Assembly: GCF_001613245.1 (NCBI RefSeq)
Contig: NZ_BDBZ01000015.1
Location: 26,151-90,150, forward strand
DNA length: 64,000 bases
Direction of reading: 5' to 3'
Origin: Nocardia speluncae NBRC 108251
Lineage (GTDB): Bacteria > Actinomycetota > Actinomycetes > Mycobacteriales > Mycobacteriaceae
Shown here: positions 18,286-27,992 of the stretch, in pieces
How the letters are laid out: each line of letters opens with the position of its first letter
Position numbering within the stretch: the stretch's first letter is position 1
Made by a program: the position numbers and the translations under genes
Notes under the pieces: generated by a model
The model's input: only the letters and a program-made list of their open reading frames with translations
Told to the model about the DNA's origin: nothing
Database searches by the model: none

Positions 18286-19425
18286 TTACCCGTGTGCCAG
18301 TGCGCGGGCGCGGTCACGAGCCCATTCGTCGGCCGCCAGGACCTCGGCGAGTTCGCCCGGTTCGGTACGCCACTGGCCGGCGTCACGGACCACCCGGGCG
18401 ACGGTGCGCACGATTTCCGGGAAGCGGATCCGGCCGTCGAGAAATGCCTGTACCGCGACCTCGTTTGCCGCGTTGTACACCGCGGTGACGCAACCGCCCG
18501 CGGTCCCGGCTTCCCGGGCCAGTTCCACGGCCGGGAACACCGCATCGTCGACGGGCTCGAATGTCCAGGTGGCGGGCGTACCGAAATCGCAGGCTGTGGC
18601 CGCGCCGGGGACCCGCTCCGGCCAGCCCAGCGCCAGCGCGATCGGCAATTTCATATCCGGCGGACTGGCCTGTGCCAGCGTGGACCCGTCGGTGAAGGTG
18701 ACCATGGAATGCACAATCGACTGCGGGTGCACCGTGACCTCGATGCTGTCGTAGGGAATCCCGAACAGCAGATGCGTTTCGATCAACTCCAAGCCCTTGT
18801 TCACCAGCGAGGCCGAGTTCAACGTGTTCATCGGCCCCATGGACCAGGTGGGGTGAGTTTTCGCCTCGGCGGGATTCACGCCGTCCAGCATTTCGGCGGT
18901 CCAGCCCCGGAACGGGCCGCCGGAGGCGGTGAGGACCAGCTTGGCGACTTCCTCGGCGCGACCGCCGCGCAGGCACTGGGCCAGCGCCGAATGTTCCGAA
19001 TCGACCGGCACGATCTGGCCGGGTCGAGCTACCCGGGTGACCAGCGAGCCGCCGGCCACCAGCGATTCCTTGTTCGCCAGCGCCAGCGTGGCGCCCGATT
19101 CCAGCGCCGCCAGGGTCGGTTCCAGGCCCAGTGAACCGACGAGCGCATTGAGCACGACATCGGCCTCGGTATTGCGGACGAGTTCAGTTGCCGCGTTCGC
19201 GCCCGCGAACGGTACTCCCAGCCGGGCTGCGACGGCCGGGTCGGCGACGGCCACGTTGGTGGTGCCGGTGGCGGCCATCTGCGCGGCCAGCAGTTCGGTG
19301 TTCGCGCCGCCCGCAGCAAGGCCGACGATTTCGAACCGTCCGGGGTTGGCTGCGATCACCTCGAGCGCCTGGGTGCCTATGGAACCGGTGCTACCGAGCA
19401 AGAGAACTCTGCGGGGATCTGACAC
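18286..19425 (-). CDS. dxr: 1-deoxy-D-xylulose-5-phosphate reductoisomerase
   Basis: The 379-residue enzyme has the NADPH-binding [13 protein letters not shown] (residues 11-23), the [12 protein letters not shown] motif, the metal/substrate segment [14 protein letters not shown] and [15 protein letters not shown]. It converts DXP to MEP, the committed step of non-mevalonate isoprenoid synthesis, and is the fosmidomycin target. Length is normal. With ispG nearby, two MEP-pathway genes flank the DUF2631 gene. The rip1 start lies 125 bases downstream. Confidence 0.97.
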   Translation of the reverse strand: MSDPRRVLLLGSTGSIGTQALEVIAANPGRFEIVGLAAGGANTELLAAQMAATGTTNVAVADPAVAARLGVPFAGANAATELVRNTEADVVLNALVGSLGLEPTLAALESGATLALANKESLVAGGSLVTRVARPGQIVPVDSEHSALAQCLRGGRAEEVAKLVLTASGGPFRGWTAEMLDGVNPAEAKTHPTWSMGPMNTLNSASLVNKGLELIETHLLFGIPYDSIEVTVHPQSIVHSMVTFTDGSTLAQASPPDMKLPIALALGWPERVPGAATACDFGTPATWTFEPVDDAVFPAVELAREAGTAGGCVTAVYNAANEVAVQAFLDGRIRFPEIVRTVARVVRDAGQWRTEPGELAEVLAADEWARDRARALAHG

Positions 19426-19520
19426 CCGCCCATTGTCACCGACCGTGCCCCTACTGGCTACGACGGGCAGTCGTATGCCACGATAACGGGCAGTATCCGT
19501 TCTCTCGAGGAGGAGCGATC

Positions 19521-19784
19521 GTGGCCGCCACGGACGTCGAACCCGCCACTGACCAGCACGTCACCACGGTGGACCCAGCTGAGGTTCCGTCGGCGGCATT
19601 TGGTTGGAGCGGCGAATCGCGCAAGACCTTCCGGGTGGCCGCGGTGGTCGTGATCATCGCGCTGCTCGGCATGCTGATCGGCAATCACTCGGGTCAGGTC
19701 GAGAACCTGTACCTGATCGGATTCGCGGCCGCCCTGGCCGGAATCCTCATCTACGACGTGATCTATCGCCGCAAACCGCGCTGA
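19521..19784 (+). CDS. DUF2631 small membrane protein
   Basis: The 87-residue protein has a soluble N terminus with [13 protein letters not shown] and two hydrophobic helices (about 38-54 and 61-79) ending in the basic tail YRRKPR. This matches the DUF2631 family (Rv2876 type), of unknown function. The GTG at 19521 has an excellent ribosome site (GAGGAGGAGC at 19507-19516). Its frame is open upstream over dxr, but that part is a shadow. It is transcribed divergently from dxr. Confidence 0.85.
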   Translation: MAATDVEPATDQHVTTVDPAEVPSAAFGWSGESRKTFRVAAVVVIIALLGMLIGNHSGQVENLYLIGFAAALAGILIYDVIYRRKPR

Positions 19785-19942
19785 ACTGCGGTTTCGCCTA
19801 TGGTGCCGACCATGCCGGGTGTCCTCGGGGTGACGCCGCGGTGTCGGTTGCCGATGTAGTCCATGTCTCGGCGGCATGCCCCCGCGGCGGTACTAGACTC
19901 GGCACCGACCGGCCGGACCAGGACGAAAGTAGGCAGCCGAAA

Positions 19943-21100
19943 GTGACCAGCACAGTCGGATTGGGGATGCCGACCGCACCGATAGCGGTGCTCGCACCGC
20001 GGCGCAAGACCCGTCAGCTCATGGTGGGTGGTGTCGGTGTGGGCAGTGACCACCCGATCTCCGTGCAGTCGATGACGACGACCAAAACGCACGATGTGAA
20101 CGCGACCCTGCAGCAGATCGCCGAACTCACGGCGTCGGGCTGCGATATCGTGCGGGTGGCGTGCCCGCGGCAGGAAGATGCCGACGCACTGCCCATCATC
20201 GCGAAGAAATCCCAGATCCCGGTGATCGCCGATATCCATTTCCAACCGCGCTATATCTTCGCTGCCATCGATGCCGGTTGCGCGGCGGTGCGAGTGAACC
20301 CGGGAAACATCAAGGAGTTCGACGGGCGCGTGAAAGAGGTCGCCAAGGCGGCCGGGGACGCCGGTATTCCGATCCGGATCGGTGTGAATGCCGGATCCCT
20401 CGATAAGCGGATGATGGACAAATACGGTAAGGCCACCCCGGAAGCACTCGTGGAGTCGGCGCTGTGGGAAGCCGGCCTGTTCGAGGAATACGGGTTCGGC
20501 GATATCAAGATCTCGGTCAAGCACAACGATCCCGTGGTGATGGTCGAGGCCTACCGGCAGCTGGCCGCGCAGAGCGACTATCCGCTGCACCTCGGTGTTA
20601 CCGAGGCGGGCCCGGCCTTCCAGGGCACCGTGAAATCCGCGGTCGCGTTCGGCGCCCTGCTGAGCGAGGGGATCGGCGACACCATCCGGGTCTCGCTGTC
20701 CGCGCCACCGGCCGAGGAGGTCAAGGTCGGCGGGCAGATCCTGCAATCGCTGAATCTGCGCCCCCGAAAACTGGAGATCGTGTCCTGTCCGTCGTGCGGG
20801 CGCGCGCAGGTCGACGTGTACACCCTGGCCAACGAGGTAACCGCCGGACTCGACGGCCTCGAGGTGCCGTTGCGGGTCGCGGTCATGGGCTGCGTGGTCA
20901 ACGGTCCCGGCGAGGCTCGGGAGGCCGATCTGGGTGTTGCTTCCGGCAACGGCAAGGGGCAGATCTTCGTCAAGGGCGAGGTCGTCAAGACGGTGCCCGA
21001 GGCACAGATCGTGGAAACCCTCATCGAGGAAGCCATGCGGATCGCCGAGGAGATGGGTGCGGACGCGGGCAGCGGTGAACCGGTCGTCAGCGTGGGCTGA
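19943..21100 (+). CDS. ispG: (E)-4-hydroxy-3-methylbut-2-enyl-diphosphate synthase
   Basis: This 385-residue iron-sulfur enzyme starts with a TIM barrel ([19 protein letters not shown] near residue 32) and ends with the 4Fe-4S domain, with CPSCGR and [14 protein letters not shown] giving the three Cys ligands. It reduces MEcPP to HMBPP, the penultimate MEP-pathway step. The GTG at 19943 gives the mycobacterial length. Its frame is open further upstream but overlaps the DUF2631 gene. A strong hairpin follows the gene. Confidence 0.97.
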   Translation: MTSTVGLGMPTAPIAVLAPRRKTRQLMVGGVGVGSDHPISVQSMTTTKTHDVNATLQQIAELTASGCDIVRVACPRQEDADALPIIAKKSQIPVIADIHFQPRYIFAAIDAGCAAVRVNPGNIKEFDGRVKEVAKAAGDAGIPIRIGVNAGSLDKRMMDKYGKATPEALVESALWEAGLFEEYGFGDIKISVKHNDPVVMVEAYRQLAAQSDYPLHLGVTEAGPAFQGTVKSAVAFGALLSEGIGDTIRVSLSAPPAEEVKVGGQILQSLNLRPRKLEIVSCPSCGRAQVDVYTLANEVTAGLDGLEVPLRVAVMGCVVNGPGEAREADLGVASGNGKGQIFVKGEVVKTVPEAQIVETLIEEAMRIAEEMGADAGSGEPVVSVG

Positions 21101-21112
21101 TCGGCGTGCGCT

Positions 21113-21139
21113 CTCGGCTCGCGGTTCCCGCGAGCCGAG
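21113..21139 (+). terminator. Hairpin after ispG
   Basis: CTCGGCTCGCGG (21113-21124) pairs perfectly with CCGCGAGCCGAG (21128-21139) around a TTC loop, 12 bases after the ispG stop. There is no T-run, as is common in actinobacteria. Confidence 0.65.
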
Positions 21140-21224
21140 CGGCGCTGCCTCGGTGACACCGCCGCGGTACACGCTTTCGGGATATCCGTATCGTATGGTC
21201 GCACTTCATGGCAGGCTGTACTAG

Positions 21225-22088
21225 GTGCGGAGTCTGCTGGAGCCGGCCCGGCGCGCGAAGTACGTTCCCGCGCGCCAGCTCGCCGAGCGGGACCTGGGAC
21301 AGGTGCTCAGGGTGCTCGACGAGGACCCGGTGGCGGCCTGTATGGTCGCCGCCCGGCTACAGGAATACGGTCTGGACAACCGGTACGGCCAGGGCGAGTT
21401 GTGGAGCCACGGTGGACCGGCCGAGTCGTTGTGCTTCTCCGGCGTCAATCTGATGCCGTTGCGTGGTGACCGAGCGGCCATCCGCGCCTTCGCCGACCGC
21501 GCCCTGCGCTGGCCCCGGATGTGTTCATCGGTGGTGGGCCGCCGGGAGCTTGCGCTACCGCTGTGGGAGATGCTCGCCGATCACTGGGGCACGGCGCGGG
21601 AGCTGCGTGCAGACCAGCCGCTACTGGCGCTCACCGGTCCCGCGCTCGCGGCCGCCGACCCGGAGGTCCGTCAGGTACGCCCCGATGAACTGGACCGTTA
21701 TCTGGCGGCCGCTATCGCCATGTTCATCGAAGAGGTGGGGGTGGATCCGCGGGCCGGTGACGGTGGTCGCGGCTACCGGCGCCGGGTCGCCGGATTGATC
21801 GGGGCCGGCCGGGCCTGGGCCCGGTTCGTCGACGGCGAGGTCGCCTACAAGGCCGAGGTGGGGTCGATGTCCCGGCGTACCGGGCAGATTCAGGGGGTAT
21901 GGGTCCATCCGGAGTACCGAGGGCAGGGGCTGGGCACCGCGGGAACGGCGGCGGTTGCCGATGCGGTGGTCGCGACCGGCCGGACGGCGAGTCTGTACGT
22001 CAACGACTACAACGAGATCGCCCGTCGGGCCTACCGTGCGGTCGGGTTCCGGCAGATCGCGACCTTCGCCACGGTGCTGCTGGACTGA
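21225..22088 (+). CDS. GNAT family acetyltransferase (DUF4081 type)
   Basis: The 287-residue protein has an N-terminal DUF4081 region and a C-terminal GNAT fold with the acetyl-CoA signature VHPEYRGQGLGTAG (about residues 226-239) and LYVNDYNEIARRAYRAVGF. It corresponds to Rv2867c, which lies just after ispG in M. tuberculosis. The acceptor substrate is unknown. The GTG start is near the previous terminator, so the gene probably has its own promoter. Confidence 0.87.
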   Translation: MRSLLEPARRAKYVPARQLAERDLGQVLRVLDEDPVAACMVAARLQEYGLDNRYGQGELWSHGGPAESLCFSGVNLMPLRGDRAAIRAFADRALRWPRMCSSVVGRRELALPLWEMLADHWGTARELRADQPLLALTGPALAAADPEVRQVRPDELDRYLAAAIAMFIEEVGVDPRAGDGGRGYRRRVAGLIGAGRAWARFVDGEVAYKAEVGSMSRRTGQIQGVWVHPEYRGQGLGTAGTAAVADAVVATGRTASLYVNDYNEIARRAYRAVGFRQIATFATVLLD

Positions 22089-22096
22089 GCCGGGCC

Positions 22097-22125
22097 GATC
22101 CTGCCGGCCGAGCCCGGGCAGGATC
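22097..22125 (+). terminator. Hairpin after GNAT gene
   Basis: GATCCTGCC (22097-22105) pairs with GGCAGGATC (22117-22125) around an 11-base GC-rich loop, eight bases after the stop codon. No T-run follows. Confidence 0.45.
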
Positions 22126-22174
22126 CGGTGCGCCGCAAGTGAACACCGGGCCCCGATCGCTACGATCGGGCTCG

Positions 22175-23962
22175 ATGACGATCCGTCTGGTACTCGTATT
22201 CGCGGTCACGGTGCTCGCTTTCGCCACGACTGCCTGCCTCGGGGGGTCCTCGGGACCCATCACCGCGGCCGATGGTTTCCTGGAGGCCTTCGCGGCCCAC
22301 GACCTCGACCGAGCCGCCGCCCGCACGACCCGTCCCGAGAAGGCCGGGCTCGCACTCGTCTCCGTCTGGTCCGAACTGGGCGCCGAGGAGTTGCGTGCCC
22401 ACTCCGGTGCGGCCCGGATCTCCGGTGACACCGCTACCGTCGACTACACCTATGAATGGCGGCTGGCCGGTGGGCGCGACTGGTCCTATACCGGGCAGTT
22501 GCCGCTGGTGCGCAGCGGTGGAGGCTGGACGGTGCGGTGGAGCGGTTCTGCTTTGCATCCCCGGCTCGGTGACACCCAGACCATGGCATTGTCGGTGCGC
22601 CAGGCGCCGGGTGCCCGGGTGAACGAGCAGTCCGGTAGTGATGTACTGATACCCGGCACGGTCTCGCGGGTGACCTTCGACGCTGCCGAAAGCGCGGAAC
22701 CGCAGCAAGTGGCGGCGACGGTCTCGCGGGCGCTGATCGGTATCGACGAGCGGCTGACCCCGCAGCGCATCCTGGATTCCGCCCGCGCCGCCGACGGCAG
22801 CTACACGGTGATCGTGCTGAACGAAACCGAGTTCGGCCGCGCCGGACCGCAGCTCATCGGCCTGCCCGGGGTCCGGGTCACGCAGGAATGGGATCTGATC
22901 CCGGCGGATCGTAAGTTCGCTCCTGATCTGATGGCCCAGGTTCGCCAGGCCGTGATCGACGATGTGCACGGCCGGGCCGGCTGGCGCGTGGTCGCCCGGA
23001 ACGAAGGTGGCGCGGAAACCGGCGTGCTGCACGAGGTGGCGGCGCAGCCTGCGCCGTCGTTCACGTTGAGCGTGGACCGGTGGGTACAGGACGCCGCCCA
23101 GCGGGCGGTCGACGGGCGCCGGGAACAGTCCATGATGGTGGTGATCGAACCGTCTACGGGGGGCATTCTCGCGGTCGCGCAGAACGCCGCCGCCGACCGT
23201 GACGGCCCGGTGGCCACCATCGGTCAGTATCCGCCCGGATCGGTGTTCAAAACGGTGACCGCCGCGGCCGCGATCGCCGGCGGCTCGGCCACGCCGGACA
23301 CCGTTGTGGCGTGCCCGAGCGCAATCACCATCGGTGAGCGCCTGATTCCCAACTACAACGGTTTCACGGTCGGGAATGTCGCATTGTCGACCGCCTATGC
23401 GCGCTCGTGTAATACATCGTTCGCGAAATTGGCCAGTGAATTGCCGGCCACCGCGCTTTCAGAAGCGGCGGCGGCTTTCGGGATCGGCCCGGATTATGTG
23501 ATTCCCGGTTTACCGACCTTCTCCGGTTCCGTACCCGTTTCCGAAGATCGCATACAGCGAACCGAGGACGGAATCGGGCAGGGCCGGGTTGTGGTCAGTC
23601 CCTTCGGCATGGCATTGCTGGCCGCGGCGATCGCGCACGGCAGCGCGCCGACACCGTATCTGATCGCCGGCCGCGAGACCGTGGTCGACGGGCCGCGGCC
23701 GGTACCGGATCCGGCGGTCGTGCGCGGGCTTCGGGCGATGATGCGTGAGGTCGTGCTGACCGGAACTGCCGACCGGATCGCCGACCAGGGGGCGGTATTC
23801 GGCAAGACCGGCGAGGCGGAGGTGGCCGGCGGTTCACATTCCTGGTTCGTCGGCTACCGAGGTGATCTCGCATTTGCGACGCTGCTGGTCAAGGGCGGTA
23901 GTTCCGATAACGCCGTCGCGGCGACCCGCGATATGCTGGCGGCTCTCCCCGATGGCTACTGA
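22175..23962 (+). CDS. Penicillin-binding lipoprotein (class B, MecA_N type)
   Basis: The 595-residue protein has a lipoprotein signal (lipobox TTAC, Cys21), an NTF2-like MecA_N domain (about 26-130), a PBP-dimer domain and a transpeptidase domain with all three active-site motifs: SVFK (356-359), SCN (411-413) and KTG (544-546). It should cross-link peptidoglycan outside the membrane and matches Rv2864c of M. tuberculosis. MecA_N domains occur in low-affinity PBPs, so beta-lactam tolerance is possible but unproven. The ATG at 22175 is set by the signal peptide. A hairpin follows directly. Confidence 0.93.
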   Translation: MTIRLVLVFAVTVLAFATTACLGGSSGPITAADGFLEAFAAHDLDRAAARTTRPEKAGLALVSVWSELGAEELRAHSGAARISGDTATVDYTYEWRLAGGRDWSYTGQLPLVRSGGGWTVRWSGSALHPRLGDTQTMALSVRQAPGARVNEQSGSDVLIPGTVSRVTFDAAESAEPQQVAATVSRALIGIDERLTPQRILDSARAADGSYTVIVLNETEFGRAGPQLIGLPGVRVTQEWDLIPADRKFAPDLMAQVRQAVIDDVHGRAGWRVVARNEGGAETGVLHEVAAQPAPSFTLSVDRWVQDAAQRAVDGRREQSMMVVIEPSTGGILAVAQNAAADRDGPVATIGQYPPGSVFKTVTAAAAIAGGSATPDTVVACPSAITIGERLIPNYNGFTVGNVALSTAYARSCNTSFAKLASELPATALSEAAAAFGIGPDYVIPGLPTFSGSVPVSEDRIQRTEDGIGQGRVVVSPFGMALLAAAIAHGSAPTPYLIAGRETVVDGPRPVPDPAVVRGLRAMMREVVLTGTADRIADQGAVFGKTGEAEVAGGSHSWFVGYRGDLAFATLLVKGGSSDNAVAATRDMLAALPDGY

Positions 23963-23966
23963 TGCC

Positions 23967-23993
23967 GTGGCCGGGTAGGTTACACCCGGCCGC
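23967..23993 (+). terminator. Terminator after PBP gene
   Basis: GGCCGGGT (23969-23976) and ACCCGGCC (23984-23991) form a perfect 8-bp stem, extended by one wobble and one G-C pair, around a 7-base loop, four bases after the PBP stop. It sits between convergent genes and may work both ways. Confidence 0.65.
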
Positions 23994-24009
23994 ATGCGCT
24001 GTGATCCGA

Positions 24010-24222
24010 TCACGGGCCGGTGGCGACGTCTCCGGTGACGGTCGCATATCGGTGACCGGTATCGGTATCCACCGGATCGCTGACCCGTGCGGGCGCGACA
24101 ACCGAAACGGCCCGGTCGGAGACGGGGGCCGACGCGGCGGTATCGGTGCCGAGGATTTCGACCACCCCGGTGCCGCCGAGAATCAGTCCGGCGGTGACGA
24201 GAGCAACGGTGGAACGCTTCAT
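24010..24222 (-). CDS. Small secreted protein of unknown function
   Basis: This 70-residue protein starts MKRSTVALVTAGLILGG, a standard signal peptide that would be cut near TAASA (about residues 28-32), leaving a mature peptide of about 40 residues rich in Val, Asp and Thr. I do not recognise it. The start is supported by GGAGGG eight or so bases upstream on the minus strand. It stands alone, convergent with the PBP gene. Confidence 0.6.
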   Translation of the reverse strand: MKRSTVALVTAGLILGGTGVVEILGTDTAASAPVSDRAVSVVAPARVSDPVDTDTGHRYATVTGDVATGP

Positions 24223-24436
24223 ATCGGGCTCCCTCCGATTCAGAGGTTCGACAGCTGTCGAGCTCGGGTCGCACGTGGGCGACCCAGCTCCGCATAAGAG
24301 TTTTCTGAAGGTTTGCTGCTCAGGTCAACCTAAGCCGGAATGCCGCATCGAGACAAGATGGAAAGCTGCGGAAAATCGGCGATGGGCAAATCGTGACCCG
24401 CGCCTGGATATTCGTGACGTTTTCGTAACGCTCAGT

Positions 24437-24934
24437 TCAGGTCTTCTGCAAACTCGCGGCGAGATGATCCTGTAGGGGGAGACCCACGGCGCCCATCTGC
24501 AATGTGTAGTCGATGACGTCGCCGTGCATATGAATGGTCCGGCTGAGCGCGGTCACCGTTTTGGCGGTACTGCTCAGGCCGATCGCGGTGGACTCGAGCT
24601 CCAGGCGGATCTCCGCGTCGGCAAGGGTGAGTTTGCCCTCGGAGATCTCGGTGATACCGGTGGGGTGGGACAGGATGAGTTCCACCCGGTCCGGCCCCGG
24701 GCAGCGCAGGTAACCGGTCTCTACATGCAGGGGACGGTTGTCGTCGGCATGCCGGGTGCGCTGCCGGTAGGTCAGGAAAGGGCGGCCGAGATGGCCGAAG
24801 GTGATCTCCTCCAGATAACCGAACGGCTCGATGGTGGGATAGTCGCCCCGCCCGGCGCCGCGCCAGGTCCCGAGGAGGCCGGCCAGCGGCGCGATAGCGG
24901 GATGCGGGGCGGAAGGTGTTTGCGGTTCGGCCAC
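24437..24934 (-). CDS. Nitrobindin / FABP-like heme-binding protein
   Basis: The 165-residue beta-barrel protein has the nitrobindin signature LGTWRGAGRGDYPTI near residue 20, PFLTYRQRTRH in the middle and the C-terminal LQDHLAAS, whose His is the likely axial heme ligand. It resembles Rv2717c. Bacterial nitrobindins bind ferric heme and can isomerise peroxynitrite, so a role in nitrosative stress is likely. The GTG at 24934 is preferred over a TTG three codons earlier. It belongs to no obvious operon. Confidence 0.87.
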   Translation of the reverse strand: MAEPQTPSAPHPAIAPLAGLLGTWRGAGRGDYPTIEPFGYLEEITFGHLGRPFLTYRQRTRHADDNRPLHVETGYLRCPGPDRVELILSHPTGITEISEGKLTLADAEIRLELESTAIGLSSTAKTVTALSRTIHMHGDVIDYTLQMGAVGLPLQDHLAASLQKT

Positions 24935-25019
24935 GGCGCACAAGAATAGCCCCTCAGCGGCCGATCGGATACATCCGATCGGCTCCTCAGCGTGCCGCCC
25001 GGGAGGTTTCCGGTGGATG

Positions 25020-25547
25020 TTACTTGTTCTTGCGGCGGCCGAAGGGCCAGAACGAGCGGGTGCGGCGCCTCGGCAGCGCCGCGTAGACCATGGTCATCTC
25101 GGCGAAAACACCCGCTTCCCGCTCTCGGTCGTCACCGAAATCGTCGCGACCCAGAATCTGGGTGATCGACCCCGGGGCGATGGTCGCCAGCGCGTCCAGC
25201 AGTGCCGGGTTGAGGGCGCCGATCGAGATCCGGGTGATATCGGCGTCCTCGGAGCCCGGACCGCCGTGGCCGAGCAGCATATGGCCGATGGCGTGCAGCA
25301 CGATGTGGTCGGCGTTCCGGCCGGATGCCGAGGCGTCGTAGACGATGATGTCGTCGTGCTTACGCGCGATCCACAGTCCGTTGCCGCTGCACCCCAGTTC
25401 GCCCAGTGCCGAGCGATGTGCCGGCTGCAACGAGATCGGCCGCTTGCGATATGCGGCCACTTCGGCGAGGTAGGTGTTGAGATCCCACGGGCTGGGGAGG
25501 GGCACCGACCCAGCCGCATCGCCGAATCTGGCGTCCATGCTTGTCAT
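25020..25547 (-). CDS. IrrE/ImmA-like protein with degenerate HExxH
   Basis: The 175-residue protein resembles the short ImmA/IrrE-like toxins or regulators found in actinobacteria. LWIARKHDDIIVYD precedes DHIVLHAIGHMLLGH, the place of the zinc helix, but the catalytic Glu of HExxH is Ala (HAIGH). It ends in a basic tail (RRRTRSFWPFGRRKNK). Proteolysis is therefore doubtful; it may bind metal or partner proteins. The start at 25547 lacks a strong ribosome site, and an ATG three codons later is an alternative. It lies 80 bases downstream of an amino-acid permease gene. Confidence 0.6.
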   Translation of the reverse strand: MTSMDARFGDAAGSVPLPSPWDLNTYLAEVAAYRKRPISLQPAHRSALGELGCSGNGLWIARKHDDIIVYDASASGRNADHIVLHAIGHMLLGHGGPGSEDADITRISIGALNPALLDALATIAPGSITQILGRDDFGDDREREAGVFAEMTMVYAALPRRRTRSFWPFGRRKNK

Positions 25548-25627
25548 CGGCGAATACGTTACCGATCGCGCGCGCGCTCGTCACTTCAGCGATTTCCGGC
25601 CCGTGCTGCGCCGCCGGCCGACCGAGG

Positions 25628-27016
25628 TTACCGGATATCGACCTCGGGCCCCAGGGGTTTCACGTTGTGCGGTTTGTTCCACAACGCCGTCAGCGCCCAC
25701 AGCACAACCCCCACCGCGAGCAGAATCCCGGCGATCACATACTGCTGTGGATTGCGATCGGTGAACGGTGTGGCCAGATAGGCGCAGCACACCGCGCCGA
25801 GTACCGGAAGTGGTGTCGGGGTACGGAAGTGCCCGTGGCCGACCCGGTCGCGCCGCAACACCAGGACTGCGACATTGACGATGGTGAAGACCATGAGCAG
25901 CAGCAGGGCTGTGGTGCCGCCGAGCTCGGGGACCTCGCCGACCAGCAGCAGCAGTCCGAGCGCCACCAGGGTGGTGAAGATGATCGCGATATGCGGGGTG
26001 CGGCGGGTCGGATGCACCCGGCCGAGCGAACGGGGTACGACCTTGTGCTTGGCCATACCGTAGAGCAGGCGGCTGGCCATCAGCATGTTGATCAGCGCCG
26101 AATTGGCGACCGCGAACATGGTGATGAAGGCGAAGATCTGGGTGGGGAATCCGGGAGCACCGATCTCCACCACTTTCAAAAGCGGCGTATCGCCCTCGAC
26201 GAGTTCGTCCGGCGGCACCAGGGCCACCGCCGTGATCGACACCAGTACGTAGATGGCGCCGGTGATCAACAGGCCGGTGAGCAGGATCTTCGGGAAGATC
26301 CGGCTCGGTTCCTCGGTCTCCTCGGCCATGTTCACCGAATCCTCGAAGCCGACCATGGCGAAGAAGGCCAGGGTGGTTGCGGCGATCACCCCACCGAACA
26401 CGGAACGGTCGCCGGTGTCGAATTCGACGATCCGCCCGAAGTCGCCGTTGCCGAAACCCAGCGCCCACAGTCCGATACAGATCACGATCAGCAGACCCGA
26501 GAGCTCCACACAGGTGAGTAGGACATTCGCCTTCACGCTCTCGCTGACCCCGCGCAGGTTGACGGCCGCGACCAGGGCGATGAAGGCGAGCGCGATGAGG
26601 GTGAGGACCAGACCGTTCGCACTGTCGAATTCGAAGGCCTCGGCGAAATTCGCCGCGAACGCCTTGGCGGCAGTGGCGGCCGAGGTGATCCCGGAGCTCA
26701 TCACGGCGAAAGTCACCATGAAGGTCAGGAAATGGATGCCGAACGCCTTGTGCGTATACAGGGCGGCACCCGCGGCCTGCGGGTATTTGGTGACCAGTTC
26801 CAGGTAGCTGAATCCGGTGATCATGGCGACCCCGAAGGCGACCAGGAACGGTACCCAGACCGCGCCGCCGACCTCGCCGGCGACGCGGCCGGTCAGGGCG
26901 TAGATGCCGGTGCCGAGAATATCGCCCACGATGAACAGCAACAGCAGCCAGGGGCCGATGACACGCTTCAGTTCGGGCTGCTGCTCCGGACCGGTCCGGG
27001 CGGTGACGTCTGCCAA
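25628..27016 (-). CDS. APC-family amino-acid permease
   Basis: The 462-residue protein has the amino-acid/polyamine/organocation fold: the helix 1 substrate loop GDILGTGIYALTGRVAG (about 31-47), about 12 hydrophobic helices, AFFAMVGFEDSVNMAEE (about 220-240) and PHIAII before the last helices. It is probably an H+-coupled importer of amino acids, of the cationic-transporter-like branch; the substrate cannot be told. It lies between the DUF5753 regulator (115 bases upstream) and the degenerate IrrE-like gene, all on the minus strand. Confidence 0.9.
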   Translation of the reverse strand: MADVTARTGPEQQPELKRVIGPWLLLLFIVGDILGTGIYALTGRVAGEVGGAVWVPFLVAFGVAMITGFSYLELVTKYPQAAGAALYTHKAFGIHFLTFMVTFAVMSSGITSAATAAKAFAANFAEAFEFDSANGLVLTLIALAFIALVAAVNLRGVSESVKANVLLTCVELSGLLIVICIGLWALGFGNGDFGRIVEFDTGDRSVFGGVIAATTLAFFAMVGFEDSVNMAEETEEPSRIFPKILLTGLLITGAIYVLVSITAVALVPPDELVEGDTPLLKVVEIGAPGFPTQIFAFITMFAVANSALINMLMASRLLYGMAKHKVVPRSLGRVHPTRRTPHIAIIFTTLVALGLLLLVGEVPELGGTTALLLLMVFTIVNVAVLVLRRDRVGHGHFRTPTPLPVLGAVCCAYLATPFTDRNPQQYVIAGILLAVGVVLWALTALWNKPHNVKPLGPEVDIR

Positions 27017-27131
27017 GGTCGTCTCGCTCCCGCAGTGACCGGTATGCGCCGGTGATCGGACAGATGCGCCTTGTATACCCGTTCACCAGGTCCGCAATGC
27101 CCGTACTGCGCCGATTCGTGCGAAATACGGT

Positions 27132-27992
27132 TCAGCTCATGGATTCGGCGGCCTCGGCGATCATCACCGCAGAGTCCCGGGGGCTCAGTGCCATGGCGCG
27201 CAGCTGGTCGAACATGACACCGAAGCGGCGGATCTCGGAATGGCCTTCGATCAATGCATCACCGGAAATGCCCTCGACATAGACCAATTCAGGGTCGGTG
27301 GGGTCCGGGAAGTCCAGAATCGTGAAGGAACCGGCCATACCCGGGTGGGCTCCCGCATCGAACGGCAGGATCTGCAGGATCACGTTCTTGCGTTTGATCG
27401 CCTCGCCCAGTCGTCGCAACTGGCCGCTCATGACCTCTGGACCGCCGACGACGCGGCGGATGGCGGCTTCGTCCAGCACGACCCACAGTTCGAGTGGTTC
27501 GTCCTTGGCGAGCACCGCCGCCCGGTCCATTCTGGCCCGCGCTCGGCGTTCCAGGTCGGAGGCCTCCAGTTTCGGCATGTAGGTGTCGATCACCGCCATG
27601 GCGTACTGCTCGGTTTGCAGCAGTCCCGGCATGAACGAGGTCTGGTAGTGCCGGGCCGAGAGCGCCACCGATTCGAAATTGATGTACGCGGCATAGACCT
27701 CGGAGAGGCTGGCCTCGTAAGGCCGCGACATTCCCGGCTTCTGTGCGTCGGACAGTAGTTCCAGTGCGTCCTGGCGCCGCTCCGCGTCGATACCGTAGAG
27801 GTCCAGCATCGTCATCAGCGTGCGGCGCTGCGGACGTGCCTGGGCGGTTTCGATCCGGTACAGGGTGGTCACGTTGATTCCGGTGCGGGCGCTGACCTCC
27901 TCTTTGCTGAGCTCGGCGTCCTCGCGCATCTCCAGCAACAACACCGAGAGCCGGCGCAACCCCGCCGTGAGGACGGTGCGTTTGCCTGCCAT
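27132..27992 (-). CDS. XRE-family regulator with DUF5753 (Scr1-like) domain
   Basis: The 286-residue protein has an N-terminal helix-turn-helix (residues 14-72; LSKEEVSARTGINVTTLYRIE) and a C-terminal DUF5753 domain beginning near YINFESVALSARHYQTSFMPGLLQ. Such proteins are abundant in actinomycetes, usually beside a small DUF397 gene; no DUF397 partner is visible here. Some control development or antibiotic production. AAAGGGA just upstream of the ATG supports the start. It reads towards the permease gene and may regulate it. Confidence 0.9.
   Translation of the reverse strand: MAGKRTVLTAGLRRLSVLLLEMREDAELSKEEVSARTGINVTTLYRIETAQARPQRRTLMTMLDLYGIDAERRQDALELLSDAQKPGMSRPYEASLSEVYAAYINFESVALSARHYQTSFMPGLLQTEQYAMAVIDTYMPKLEASDLERRARARMDRAAVLAKDEPLELWVVLDEAAIRRVVGGPEVMSGQLRRLGEAIKRKNVILQILPFDAGAHPGMAGSFTILDFPDPTDPELVYVEGISGDALIEGHSEIRRFGVMFDQLRAMALSPRDSAVMIAEAAESMS

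Noticed and set aside
19763..21172. 469-residue minus-strand frame
   Set aside because: It is the antisense shadow of ispG, which has all its motifs.
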